This document shows positions 1-8,426 of a stretch of DNA of 64,000 nt, piece after piece (position 1 is the first letter of the stretch; the number at the start of each line of letters is the position of its first letter). Under the pieces are notes generated by a model. It saw only the letters and a program-made list of their open reading frames with translations. It was not told where the DNA came from and did no database searches. Source of the stretch: Lachnospiraceae bacterium (GTDB taxonomy: Bacteria > Bacillota > Clostridia > Lachnospirales > Lachnospiraceae). Position numbers and translations under genes: made by a program. The stretch covers positions 19,009-83,008 of the forward strand of contig SVEG01000013.1 in the NCBI GenBank assembly GCA_015057505.1, in the 5' to 3' direction.

Positions 1-164
1 TAAATGAGGATGCCGGACTTGTAGAGATTCTTACAGAGATAGCGGCAAACCGTAACTGTAAGGCCAAGGGAGATGAGCTTGACCTTGATAAAGCGTCGAA
101 GTTAATTCTCGACGAATTCAGAGAAGGTAAGCTGGGTAAGATTACACTTGAAAAGCCAGAATAA
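1..164 (+). CDS. rbgA: Ribosome biogenesis GTPase RbgA/YlqF, C-terminal end only
   Basis: Partial gene: an open frame enters from the window edge and stops with TAA at 162-164, giving 53 residues. The tail has the YlqF/RbgA pattern of an EIL helix, a 'D-x-DLDKAS' stretch and the ending 'LILDEFREGKLGKITLE'. RbgA is a circularly permuted GTPase that acts in late assembly of the 50S ribosomal subunit. The next gene is rnhB, and ylqF-rnhB-ylqG-ylqH is the known Firmicute order, which supports the call. The GTPase motifs lie outside the window. Confidence 0.8.
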   Translation, partial: NEDAGLVEILTEIAANRNCKAKGDELDLDKASKLILDEFREGKLGKITLEKPE

Positions 165-177
165 TACGGAGGATTTT

Positions 178-948
178 ATGGCAGAACAAAAGATTGGGGA
201 AATTAAAAAAATACTCGAAAGCACCGATGTGGAGCTTTTGCCGCAGGTTCTTGAGAACTTTAGGGCGGATGAGCGTGCAGGGGTTAAGACATTGGTTGCA
301 AAGTACGATAAATGTTATGAGGCATTTCTTGCGGAAAAAGAGCGTACAGAACGCATGAAGATGTACGAGAAGAAGTATTCTGATTATGCTTATATTTGTG
401 GTATAGATGAAGCCGGAAGGGGACCGCTTGCGGGACCTGTTGTTGCCGGTGCTGTTATTTTACCGAAGGATTGCGATATTTTGTATATTAACGATTCCAA
501 GAAGCTTACGGAGAAAAAAAGAGAGGAATTATACGATATCATTAAAGAGAAGGCGGTGGCTTACGGAATCGGTATAGCAACTCCTGAGCGTATTGATGAG
601 ATTAATATTTTACAGGCAACATATGAGGCTATGCGAAGTGCGATTGCGCAGATGGCGGTTGCACCGGATTTGCTTTTAAATGATGCCGTGACTATTCCTC
701 GGGTACAGACAAAACAGGTGCCGATTATCAAAGGTGATGCCAAGAGTATCTCGATTGCGGCAGCAAGTATCCTTGCGAAGGTTACTAGGGATAGGATGAT
801 GAAGGAATACAGCATTATTTATCCTGAGTATGGTTTTGAAGGACACAAGGGTTATGGCTCGCAGAGTCACATAGAGGCAATTAAGACTTATGGTCCGTCG
901 CCAATACACAGAAGAAGTTTTATAAAGAATTTTGTAGATGAAGAGTAG
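178..948 (+). CDS. rnhB: Ribonuclease HII
   Basis: Removes RNA from RNA/DNA hybrids and starts repair of single ribonucleotides left in DNA. The 256-residue protein has an N-terminal extension of about 70 residues, as in the Bacillus RnhB type, then the catalytic motif GIDEAGRGPLAGP at about residue 75 with the first Asp-Glu pair. Further family motifs are NDSKKL, KGDAKS and the C-terminal HKGYGSQSH. I chose ATG 178 because GGAGG sits 5 bases upstream; the longer TTG start at 148 overlaps the end of rbgA and has no site. It sits between rbgA and the FliK-like gene, probably in one operon. Confidence 0.95.
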   Translation: MAEQKIGEIKKILESTDVELLPQVLENFRADERAGVKTLVAKYDKCYEAFLAEKERTERMKMYEKKYSDYAYICGIDEAGRGPLAGPVVAGAVILPKDCDILYINDSKKLTEKKREELYDIIKEKAVAYGIGIATPERIDEINILQATYEAMRSAIAQMAVAPDLLLNDAVTIPRVQTKQVPIIKGDAKSISIAAASILAKVTRDRMMKEYSIIYPEYGFEGHKGYGSQSHIEAIKTYGPSPIHRRSFIKNFVDEE

Positions 949-960
949 GGGGAAAACTAC

Positions 961-2661
961 TTGAATAACGGACAAATCGGAAGTTTATACAACAGTACAT
1001 ACACAAGCCTTGATACAGGCAAGTTTATGCAGAGCGGACAGACGGGTGCGGCTGCCCCGGAGGCTGCTAAGCTTAATGCGTCTGCAAATGAGGCGGGTAC
1101 TGTTGTGCAGACTTCCGATTCTTTAGTTTCGGCACAGGATTTGACTGCGGGACAGTTTATTTCCAATGCTTTAAAAGAAGCCGGAATTACATCAAGTGAC
1201 AGAACAATGCAGCTTGTTCAGTCACTTCTTTCAAACGGACAGTCAGTTGATAAAAATACGCTTATGGATTTCAATCGTCTTATAAAAATGTTCCCGGATG
1301 TAGATGTTCAGACTTTGGTGAATATGAAGATTAACAATATTCCGGTTAATAACGAAATGATTGCACAATACGAGCAGTACAGTAATAATGCAGGCTATAT
1401 CATGAAGGATTTGGCGGCGATTGCGGACGGACTCGGTGATGTGCTTAAGTCTCTTACGGCAGAAACCGGTAAAGATGCGGCAGTCGGGCAGCTTGAGAGC
1501 ATTACGACACTTTTAAAAGATATGACAGGTAATGGTGCTACGACGGATGGTTTGGTACAGAATCTTGGTGGAAATGTCGGAGATTTTTCACGTGGTATGA
1601 TGGCAACAGATATAGGAACTGAGTCGTTGGCACATATGGATATTAACGGTGCTGCAACTGAGGTGACAATGTTACAAAGTGGTGAGCAACAGGCACAGGG
1701 AATTTTCGAAAATCAGTCTGTTATGTCGGGTTTTGGGCAAGAACAGATTGTATCTCAGATATCAGAACAGAATGTACAGGGACAGACAATAGTTGATATA
1801 TCCGCACAGGTACAACTACAGGGTGGAAATGCATCGGAAAGTAATGGTGCAGGGACTGTTCAGGATATATCGAAAAATCTTCCGCAAGAACTTTTGCAGA
1901 CGCTTGATAATTTGGAGCAGGAGGCAGCGGGCCTTTCGCGAGGAGAAGTTAAGTCGGACGGAACTTTTTTGGAAAAGCTTACTGTGACATTTAAGCAGAT
2001 ACCGGAGGGAAGCGAAGGAGAATTTTTTAAACTCCTTGATAAGGATGATTTTAAGAAGACAATAAGACAGGAGCTCGAGAGTGCACTGCTTCTTGAACCT
2101 AAGGATGCAGCAGAACTTGAAAAAGTGCAGAAATACTACAAGAAGCTTCAGGGAGCACTGGATAATTATATGAGTATGTCAGGACAACAGACAGAGGCGG
2201 CCTCGCAGGGTATCAGCAAGACTTTTCAGAATATGTCCGACAATCTTAATTTTATGCAATATGTCAATGAAATGATGCCCTATATACAGCTTCCGCTTAA
2301 ACTTCTTGACGAAAATGCTCATGGCGATTTTTATGTTATGCGTAATAAGAAGAATAGGATTGAAAACCCCGAGGAATTTACGGCATTTTTGAGGCTTAAT
2401 ATGGAGACATTCGGAGAACTTGATGTTTTTATTAAGCTTAAGAACAGTTCAGCGGATATAGCCTTTAAGGTTGAAAAACAAGAGGTCTGTGAGTTTATTG
2501 AGAAGAATATCGTAAGGCTTGAGGAAGGACTTAAGAAAAAGGGTGTAGGTTTAGTTGCGCATGTGTCAAAGAAGGAAGAAGAGTTTTCTTTTGTGAAGGA
2601 TATAATCGAGGGCGAAGCTTCCGGAGTGATAGAGAAGTATTCGTTCGATATGAGGATGTGA
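961..2661 (+). CDS. FliK-like flagellar hook-length control domain protein (YlqG-like)
   Basis: A 566-residue protein. The first 330 residues are low in complexity and rich in Gln, Gly, Ser and Thr, without a clear fold. The last ~130 residues (from about 'LPLKLLDENAHGDFYVMRNKK') resemble the FliK C-terminal domain, which in flagellar systems makes the export gate switch substrate. The start is TTG behind GGGGG. It lies directly before an FlhB-C-like gene, matching the Bacillus ylqG-ylqH pair, whose job is not settled. The link with FlhB-C supports an export-switch role, but the N-terminal half is too divergent for certainty. Confidence 0.7.
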   Translation: MNNGQIGSLYNSTYTSLDTGKFMQSGQTGAAAPEAAKLNASANEAGTVVQTSDSLVSAQDLTAGQFISNALKEAGITSSDRTMQLVQSLLSNGQSVDKNTLMDFNRLIKMFPDVDVQTLVNMKINNIPVNNEMIAQYEQYSNNAGYIMKDLAAIADGLGDVLKSLTAETGKDAAVGQLESITTLLKDMTGNGATTDGLVQNLGGNVGDFSRGMMATDIGTESLAHMDINGAATEVTMLQSGEQQAQGIFENQSVMSGFGQEQIVSQISEQNVQGQTIVDISAQVQLQGGNASESNGAGTVQDISKNLPQELLQTLDNLEQEAAGLSRGEVKSDGTFLEKLTVTFKQIPEGSEGEFFKLLDKDDFKKTIRQELESALLLEPKDAAELEKVQKYYKKLQGALDNYMSMSGQQTEAASQGISKTFQNMSDNLNFMQYVNEMMPYIQLPLKLLDENAHGDFYVMRNKKNRIENPEEFTAFLRLNMETFGELDVFIKLKNSSADIAFKVEKQEVCEFIEKNIVRLEEGLKKKGVGLVAHVSKKEEEFSFVKDIIEGEASGVIEKYSFDMRM

Positions 2662-2665
2662 TAAA

Positions 2666-2944
2666 ATGGAAAAGGAAAATAAAGCCGCCGTGGCGCTTTC
2701 TTACGACCCGAGTAACCAGGCACCTATTGTTGTTGCTTCGGGTGCGGGCGTACTTGCCGACAAGATTATTGAGACAGCGAAAGAAGCCAATGTGCCGGTA
2801 CATAAGGATGCGAAGCTTGCTAAGTCTCTCATGGGAATAGAGATAGGTGAGGCCATACCGCCTGAACTTTATGAAGTGGTTGCGGAGGTCTTACTTTTTG
2901 TTACTGATCTTGAGAAGATGAAGAGTAAAATCGGAGATATATAA
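2666..2944 (+). CDS. ylqH: FlhB C-terminal-like protein (YlqH family)
   Basis: A 92-residue protein that matches the cytoplasmic C-terminal domain of FlhB/YscU type III export switch proteins: 'AVALSYDPSNQAP', 'VVASGAGVLADKI' and 'AKEANVPVHKDAKLAKSL'. It has no membrane segments and starts just after the position of the NPTH self-cleavage motif, so it corresponds to the already cleaved FlhB fragment. The gene starts 5 bases after the FliK-like gene stops, so the two are translated together. In Bacillus, YlqH can partly replace the FlhB C-terminal domain; here the role is inferred from that. Confidence 0.85.
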   Translation: MEKENKAAVALSYDPSNQAPIVVASGAGVLADKIIETAKEANVPVHKDAKLAKSLMGIEIGEAIPPELYEVVAEVLLFVTDLEKMKSKIGDI

Positions 2945-2946
2945 TA

Positions 2947-2982
2947 AGAGCATATCGCTCCATGTCTTAAACGATATGCTCT
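2947..2982. other. Hairpin between ylqH and the convergent Rpn-family gene
   Basis: Perfect 11-bp arms AGAGCATATCG and CGATATGCTCT around a 14-base loop. There is no T-tract on the plus strand right after it, so it is a poor classical terminator. It could still stop or stabilise transcripts from both sides, as it lies in the gap between two convergent genes. Confidence 0.5.
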
Positions 2983-3033
2983 AAAGTATCGATATTATCC
3001 CTATAATGCTTGTCTGTAAGTTGCTAAAAAAAA

Positions 3034-3783
3034 TTAATCTTCGTCTTTTTCCATGGCCTGTTTGATTATATCGGGGTCAACACCAAGTTCTTCAAGTTTT
3101 TTTGCAAGGCGTTCTTCACCGAGTTGAATACCATGTTCTTCACCTTCTTCATAGCTTATCTTTTTTTCATAATACATAACGGTCTGCATGCTCATATATC
3201 GTTCACCAACCTTTGAATCTCTTTTGACGGAGTTTACTATATTATGAATACCTTTTAGGTCGGAATCAACAGCTGTTTCCTCGGAAGTGTTTGAGAAGAA
3301 CTTGAGTAAGTTAGCAAGTTCATTAGTGCCGCCGATTTTGCCTTTGGTATTCAAAAATAATGTTGTTATACCATCATTATATACTATCTTGGGGTTTTCT
3401 GTCACGAAATTTTTTACAGAATATGACATTCGATTATCACCAAATGGATCATAAGACAGAATCCAGATTGAAATGAGTTCGGGCAGGACACCGAAGTCAT
3501 CACCTGAGAATAGTAATTTAGAATCGGTTAGAGCGTTGTAATAACGATTTCGCCGGGCTAGATTTTTCTCATAGTATGTATTCGGCTCAATGTTATATAT
3601 TTCGCTTACGGTGTCATTGGTGTCCATGCATTTCACGAGAACATCCAGGCATATTCCGTGTTTATCGGTGTCGGTTCCGTTAAAAGCTTTCTGAGCTTCA
3701 ACAGTAAAGTTTTCGAGCGTTCGCCCGGTAGCTCTTTTCACTATGATTTTAGTTAATTCCTTAGCATAGTTGGGATTTTCCAT
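3034..3783 (-). CDS. Rpn family recombination-promoting nuclease / PD-(D/E)XK transposase-like protein
   Basis: A 249-residue product from the first ATG, with the pattern of the PD-(D/E)XK nuclease family (Rpn, PF12784-like): 'DKHGICLDVLVKC' carries the catalytic Asp, followed by 'YNIEPN' where most members have IEMQ, then 'RRNRYYNALTDSKLL' and a charged C-terminal helix. Such proteins nick DNA and promote RecA-independent recombination. The same frame stays open upstream to about 3894 and encodes the family's usual N-terminus ('KPLEELNLIDNFLFSTL') but has no ATG, GTG or TTG there. A promoter (3908-3936) and GGAAAGGA (3885-3878) precede it, so translation probably begins at ATT 3867 (277 residues). 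It is part of an island between ylqH and yraN. Confidence 0.8.
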   Translation of the reverse strand: MENPNYAKELTKIIVKRATGRTLENFTVEAQKAFNGTDTDKHGICLDVLVKCMDTNDTVSEIYNIEPNTYYEKNLARRNRYYNALTDSKLLFSGDDFGVLPELISIWILSYDPFGDNRMSYSVKNFVTENPKIVYNDGITTLFLNTKGKIGGTNELANLLKFFSNTSEETAVDSDLKGIHNIVNSVKRDSKVGERYMSMQTVMYYEKKISYEEGEEHGIQLGEERLAKKLEELGVDPDIIKQAMEKDED

Positions 3784-3907
3784 CAGAGTTGAAAATAGAA
3801 AGTTATCAATTAGATTTAATTCCTCTAATGGTTTGCTGAATTTTTTGATATGATTGTGATTTGAAATCGTAATATTGTCCTTTCCGGGATAATATCAACA
3901 CTACCAA

Positions 3908-3936
3908 AATATACCATGAAAAGTTTGCGTTGTAAA
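3908..3936 (-). promoter_or_regulatory. Sigma-A-like promoter of the Rpn-family gene
   Basis: On the minus strand TTTACA (3936-3931), a 17-base spacer and TATATT (3913-3908). The transcript would begin near 3901, only about 16 bases before the GGAAAGGA ribosome site, so the reading frame should begin well upstream of the ATG at 3783. Confidence 0.55.
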
Positions 3937-3988
3937 TAAAAATGTGCTGATTCTACTGTGCGTAAAATGCCAATTGATTTGCAATCCA

Positions 3989-4017
3989 TTGTGTTATGAA
4001 ATTACTTGCAGTATAAT
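3989..4017 (+). promoter_or_regulatory. Promoter of the XRE regulator-methyltransferase pair
   Basis: TTGTGT (3989-3994), 17 bases, and a consensus TATAAT (4012-4017), followed after about 10 bases by AAGGAGG and the ATG at 4039. The leader is very short. It diverges from the Rpn-family promoter, so the two transcripts start back to back about 120 bases apart. Confidence 0.65.
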
Positions 4018-4038
4018 TACAACACAAGGAGGCACAAA

Positions 4039-4971
4039 ATGAGAGATTTAGGAAGCAATATATATTCATACCGTAAAATTAATAATTTGTCGCAAGAAGA
4101 CCTCGCTGTGATTGTAGGAGTTAACGCAGGTGCTGTGTCAAAGTGGGAAAGAGGCATTTCTGTTCCGGATATTGATATTCTTATCAGATTAGCTGATTAT
4201 TTTGAAATATCTTTAGATAAATTACTGGGTAGAGGTCAATCATCATGGGTTGATAATTATTTTAATAATCAAAAGGATGCAGACAGATATTATTCTGCAT
4301 TAGAAATATTGGAATGTTGTTCACTTGCCAGGAAAGAAGGGCTTTTGGCAGTGCAGGAGAATATAAATAATAAAGCCGCTGATGTTAATCCTTTTCTTAA
4401 ATTTGCGGTTAATTATATTATGCAAGGATTTAATAAGCAAATGTCTCCCGCTGAGTCAAAAGAATATTTACTAATGTATGCAGAAAACGAAACTGATTGT
4501 TCGACTGCAAAGATGATATGCGAGGTGATTGTGCGTATGTTTTCCGGTGAAAATGAAACGATCGTAAAAGAATGGCTACGTGCATTTCTTGGCAGAAAAT
4601 ATGCACATTTGATAGGGGATGACGAATTGGAATTACGCTGGAAGATGAGTAGGGAGGATGCAATTGAGTACTACTCTAAGATAAACACAGGCTTTGAAGA
4701 TACGGGTATTCTTGACGAACTGGAATCGTGTGATAATGTATGTATTCAACAGATTATTAGACTTGTAGATAATGATGATTTTGTTAATGCAATGTTAGGT
4801 GCTTCCATAAAGACAAGATATAAATATTTAAATAATCTTTCAGATAGAATGATTATTTTAGTTGGCGAGGATATGCTTAAATGTACATATGATGCCAAAC
4901 GGGTTGCTATGGCACAAGAAAAGGTTATGCAAATTTGGCGAACAATAAGTTCTGGTGTTAAAGATTGTTAA
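4039..4971 (+). CDS. XRE-family transcriptional regulator with C-terminal helical domain
   Basis: A 310-residue protein. Residues ~3-62 form a Cro/C1-type helix-turn-helix: 'LSQEDLAVIVGVNAGAVSKWERG' and 'PDIDILIRLADYFEISLDKLLG'. The remaining 240 residues are probably helical, with several Cys, and match no family I recognise. Start chosen at ATG 4039, six bases after AAGGAGG; the longer frame from 4006 overlaps the promoter. It is followed closely by a methyltransferase gene, likely in one transcript. Its A+T content is higher than the neighbours', in keeping with an accessory insertion. Confidence 0.8.
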   Translation: MRDLGSNIYSYRKINNLSQEDLAVIVGVNAGAVSKWERGISVPDIDILIRLADYFEISLDKLLGRGQSSWVDNYFNNQKDADRYYSALEILECCSLARKEGLLAVQENINNKAADVNPFLKFAVNYIMQGFNKQMSPAESKEYLLMYAENETDCSTAKMICEVIVRMFSGENETIVKEWLRAFLGRKYAHLIGDDELELRWKMSREDAIEYYSKINTGFEDTGILDELESCDNVCIQQIIRLVDNDDFVNAMLGASIKTRYKYLNNLSDRMIILVGEDMLKCTYDAKRVAMAQEKVMQIWRTISSGVKDC

Positions 4972-4996
4972 CTAATCATTGATAAGAAGGAAACAG

Positions 4997-5593
4997 ATGA
5001 TAATGAATGTAATAGAACATTATGATAAATTAATAGATGAAAATAATGATTCATTTCGTGATCCGAAACCATTGCGTGAGTATATGGATAAGTGGGATGG
5101 TCAGGAGTTTATAAATGAAATGCAATTATCGGGTAAGGAAAGTGTTCTTGAAATCGGAATTGGAACGGGACGAATTGCTACAAAGGTTGCTCCGCTGTGT
5201 TTTGAACTTTGCGGAGTAGATATTTCGCCTAAGACAATTGATAGAGCAAAAGAGAATCTTAAAAATAATAAAAATGTAAAATTGATCTGCGCAGATTTCT
5301 TTGAATACAAGTTTGGAGATGCTTTTGATGTGGTGTATTCTTCGTTGACATCTATGCATTTTGAGGATAAGCAGGGATTTATTTTAAAGGTAAATACTTT
5401 AGTAAAGCAGGGGGGACGTTTTGTGTTGTCAATTGATAAAAATCAGAGTGATTATATTGATATGAGAACATATAAAGTTAAGATTTATCCGGACAAACCT
5501 GAACAAATAGTTTCTTATGCTGAAGCTACAGATATGCATATTGAAAGACAATTTGAGACAGAATTTGCACATGTTTTTGTTCTTTCAAAATAA
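4997..5593 (+). CDS. Class I SAM-dependent methyltransferase, substrate unknown
   Basis: About 198 residues with a Rossmann methyltransferase core: motif I 'VLEIGIGTGRIATKV' at about residues 45-60, an acidic motif II 'CGVDISPKTIDRAKENL', then 'ADFFEY' and 'DVVYSSLTSMHF'. It would transfer a methyl group from S-adenosylmethionine to an unknown small molecule. AAGGA lies 5 bases before ATG 4997; ATG 5003 is possible too. It starts 25 bases after the XRE regulator gene and is probably under the same promoter. Last gene of the small island before yraN. Confidence 0.85.
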   Translation: MIMNVIEHYDKLIDENNDSFRDPKPLREYMDKWDGQEFINEMQLSGKESVLEIGIGTGRIATKVAPLCFELCGVDISPKTIDRAKENLKNNKNVKLICADFFEYKFGDAFDVVYSSLTSMHFEDKQGFILKVNTLVKQGGRFVLSIDKNQSDYIDMRTYKVKIYPDKPEQIVSYAEATDMHIERQFETEFAHVFVLSK

Positions 5594-5632
5594 GTATGCA
5601 GGGTAGTTTTATCATAAAAGGAGAAGATATAT

Positions 5633-6001
5633 TTGGACGGAAAAAGAAACAATCGTGCCCTAGGCACACAAAAAGAAAATATAGCCGCCAAATTCCTGCA
5701 AAAACAAGGCTATACTATCGTACAAATGAACTTCAGATGCCGTCAGGGTGAGATAGATATTATCGCCACGGATGAGAATTATCTTGTATTTGTCGAAGTA
5801 AAATACCGCGCTGACGGACACTGCGGGAATCCGGGCGAGGCGATAGATTATAGGAAGCAGAAGAAGATTTACAGGGTTGCGGAGTATTATTTGTATAACA
5901 GTAGATTGCCGCAGGACACACCGTGCCGCTTTGATGCAGTTATAATTGAAGGAGACAACATTACACTTGTTAAAGATGCTTTCGGAAGCATTGGAGCATA
6001 A
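5633..6001 (+). CDS. yraN: YraN/UPF0102 family endonuclease-like protein
   Basis: A 122-residue member of UPF0102, which has a Holliday-junction-resolvase-like nuclease fold. The family signature is clear: 'LGTQKENIAAKFLQKQGY', 'NFRCRQGEIDIIA', then 'LVFVEVKYR' carrying the Asp and Glu-x-Lys residues of a PD-(D/E)XK site. It begins with TTG about 9 bases after AAAAGGAG. yraN usually lies near rnhB, so the genes from 3.0 to 5.6 kb look like an insertion into an older rnhB-ylqG-ylqH-yraN arrangement. Function remains unproven in the family. Confidence 0.9.
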   Translation: MDGKRNNRALGTQKENIAAKFLQKQGYTIVQMNFRCRQGEIDIIATDENYLVFVEVKYRADGHCGNPGEAIDYRKQKKIYRVAEYYLYNSRLPQDTPCRFDAVIIEGDNITLVKDAFGSIGA

Positions 6002-6093
6002 AATATCGTGAAAACAACTTTTAGAAAGATTGGTTTGAAGGTAATTCTTTTTTGTCGCTTGTACCTATGATTGAATGTGAAGGAGGACATTAA

Positions 6094-6790
6094 ATGCAGT
6101 ATTATACAAGAAGTTTTCATATGAGTTTGCTTCCGTATGAGTTGTTGGATGAGTTTACGGTGCACGAGGAAGCTGAGCAGTATAATGAGGAATTTTATCA
6201 GAAACTGTTAGAAGAAAAAAGGGAACAGTATCGCAAAGAAGATTTGTTCTTTAAGGATGGAGATATTTTTTCTGACTATTATACAGCGGGAGTGACAAAA
6301 TTGTTGTCGGAGGTGCCGGCGTATGTAGGTGTGGCAGACTGCAGAGTGTTTTTTGTTAAAAGCAATGGCACCGTCTGTTTGGAAGTATTTTAAGGAAGAG
6401 GCAAGAAAACAGGAATTACGATATAAACTTCTTTTTGAGAAATTAAAAATAAGGGAACAAGAAGATCAGTTAAAAATGCCGGAGCACTGGTTGCCGTTGT
6501 TTGATTTGGCGTGGGTAGACGGCGCTTTTATCTTACACGCTGTGACGGCTGATAAAATAACGGCTACGGTGCAAGATGAGTTTAATCAAATAATGGACTT
6601 GAACTTTTTAGGAGCAGAGTGGCATGTTCAAGAGGAGGAGGAGATGCCAACGCGTATTTTGTTTACGGAGGTTTTATGGGAGAACGGAAAGCTTCGTTTG
6701 AACGTTTTGACTCATACAAATGAGTATTCTATACTGGCAGAGGATGTTAAGTGTGTTTGGGTGGATACAAATGAAATACAAGGAACTTGA
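6094..6790 (+). pseudogene. DUF4085-like protein gene, split by a +1 frameshift
   Basis: Two overlapping frames appear to be one gene. Frame one (ATG 6094, behind AAGGAGG) gives 'MQYYTRSFHMSLLPYELL...VADCRVFF' and stops at 6393. The frame one base later gives 'LLKAMAPSVWKYFKEEARKQE...' and runs to 6790. Taking one T out of the T6 run at 6349-6354 joins them as 'DCRVFLLKAMAPSVW' into a protein of about 231 residues. The joined product resembles DUF4085 proteins, of unknown function; that family call is from memory. It may be a real pseudogene, a phase-variable homopolymer, or a sequencing error. Confidence 0.6.
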
Positions 6791-6818
6791 GTTGTTGTAT
6801 ACCCTCTATCTGCTAATC

Positions 6819-6873
6819 AAAGAGTTTTACTTCTGTGACTGACACGGGCACAGAAACAAAGCTCTTTTTTTCT
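6819..6873 (+). terminator. Intrinsic terminator after the DUF4085-like gene
   Basis: TTCTGTG (6831-6837) pairs with CACAGAA, and outer AAAGAG pairs with CTCTTT, followed by a T7 run ending near 6871. The next 190 bases to 7067 hold a GC-rich stretch with no visible gene and then the promoter of the next operon. Confidence 0.7.
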
Positions 6874-7003
6874 GCCTCAAAACCGGCGACCCGAATCCCG
6901 CCCCCACTTTGGATTCCACCTTCTTTTGGTCCGGCAGACAACAAAATCGACCTTGCATAGTTAATTAATATTTTATCTTTTTTCGTAAAAATACCAAAAA
7001 GAC

Positions 7004-7032
7004 TTGTGAAACATTCCTTTTTATTTTATACT
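7004..7032 (+). promoter_or_regulatory. Promoter of the DUF512-der-plsY-gpsA operon
   Basis: TTGTGA (7004-7009), 17-base spacer, TATACT (7027-7032). It is the only good sigma-A site before the ATG at 7068, and the genes that follow are packed with overlaps or 1-25 base gaps. Confidence 0.6.
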
Positions 7033-7067
7033 CATAAGAAGATATATTAATTTGGGTTTGGTGGATT

Positions 7068-8426
7068 ATGAAGAAACGCGGACATGTAATTGCTTCCGTG
7101 CTTGAAGGTTCCATCGCAGAAGAGATGGGTATTGAGCCGGGAGACAGCCTTATAAAGATTAATAACGAGACGGTAGAGGATGTTTTTGATTACCGTTTTT
7201 TTATTGACGATACGTATCTTGAAGTGCTTATAAGGAAGGTAAACGGCAAAGAGTGGCTTCTTGAGATTGATAAGGATTATGATGAGGATTTGGGAATTGA
7301 GTTTGAGAGCAGTCTGATGGACGAGTACCGTTCCTGTCATAACAAGTGTATTTTCTGCTTTATCGACCAGATGCCTAAGGGTATGAGAGACACGCTTTAT
7401 TTTAAGGATGATGATTCCAGACTTTCGTTTTTACAGGGCAATTATGTGACTCTTACAAATATGAAGGACAAGGATATCGACAGAATCATAAGATATCATC
7501 TTGCTCCGATTAACATATCTGTGCAGACTACAAATCCTGAGCTTAGATGTAAGATGCTTAATAACCGTTTTGCAGGTAAGGCACTTAAGCAGATTGATAA
7601 GCTTTATGAGGCCGGTATTGAGATGAACGGTCAGATTGTGCTTTGTAAGGGAGTGAACGATAAGGACGAGCTTGAGAGAAGCATCAGAGACCTTTCTAAA
7701 TATGCACCGTATATGCAGAGTGTGTCGGTAGTTCCTGTCGGTATAAGTAAATATCGTGACGGATTATATCCTTTGGAGCCTTTTACAAAAGAAGAGGCAG
7801 AAGAGGTTATTGATTGTATTGAGGGTTGGCAGAAGAAGATGTATGCAGAGCATAACATACATTTTATACACGCATCAGACGAGTGGTATCTGCTTGCGGA
7901 GAGAGAAATTCCTGAGGAAGAGCGATATGACGGATATCTGCAGCTTGAGAACGGTGTGGGAATGATGCGACTTCTTCAGACAGAGCTTGAAGAAGGATAC
8001 AAGAACATGAAAGGCGATAATAGGTCGCATACAGTTACGGTTGCAACAGGAAAACTTGCGGCCCCGATGCTTGGCGCGGCGGCAGAGAGGATAATGCAGA
8101 GCTTCCCTAATGTAAAAATTAATGTTTTTGCCATACGGAATGATTTTTTTGGCGAAAATATTACTGTGGCAGGTCTTATCACAGGGCAGGATATTATTGC
8201 ACAGCTTAAAGGCAAAGAGCTTGGTGATGCGCTTTTGCTTCCGATAGCCATGTTTAAGAGTGGTGAGGAAGTGTTGCTTGACGATTTGACTCGTGAAGAT
8301 ATCGAAAAGGCTTTACAAGTCAAGGTAAATATTGTAAAATCGAGCGGGCAGGATTTTATTGATGCCGTGCTTATGCAGGAAACACCCTGCAAAGAATCAA
8401 GAGATGGAGGACGTTACGAACTATGA
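7068..8426 (+). CDS. DUF512 radical SAM protein with N-terminal PDZ domain
   Basis: A 452-residue protein. Residues ~5-70 form a PDZ-like domain ('[22 protein letters not shown]'). A radical SAM region follows with the cluster motif CHNKCIFCF (Cys-x3-Cys-x2-Cys) at about residues 87-95, then '[10 protein letters not shown]' and 'ISVQTTNP'. The last ~200 residues are the DUF512 domain. This type binds a 4Fe-4S cluster and S-adenosylmethionine; the reaction is not known. The stop overlaps the der start by 4 bases (ATGA), so the two are translationally coupled, as in many Clostridia. Confidence 0.9.
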   Translation: MKKRGHVIASVLEGSIAEEMGIEPGDSLIKINNETVEDVFDYRFFIDDTYLEVLIRKVNGKEWLLEIDKDYDEDLGIEFESSLMDEYRSCHNKCIFCFIDQMPKGMRDTLYFKDDDSRLSFLQGNYVTLTNMKDKDIDRIIRYHLAPINISVQTTNPELRCKMLNNRFAGKALKQIDKLYEAGIEMNGQIVLCKGVNDKDELERSIRDLSKYAPYMQSVSVVPVGISKYRDGLYPLEPFTKEEAEEVIDCIEGWQKKMYAEHNIHFIHASDEWYLLAEREIPEEERYDGYLQLENGVGMMRLLQTELEEGYKNMKGDNRSHTVTVATGKLAAPMLGAAAERIMQSFPNVKINVFAIRNDFFGENITVAGLITGQDIIAQLKGKELGDALLLPIAMFKSGEEVLLDDLTREDIEKALQVKVNIVKSSGQDFIDAVLMQETPCKESRDGGRYEL

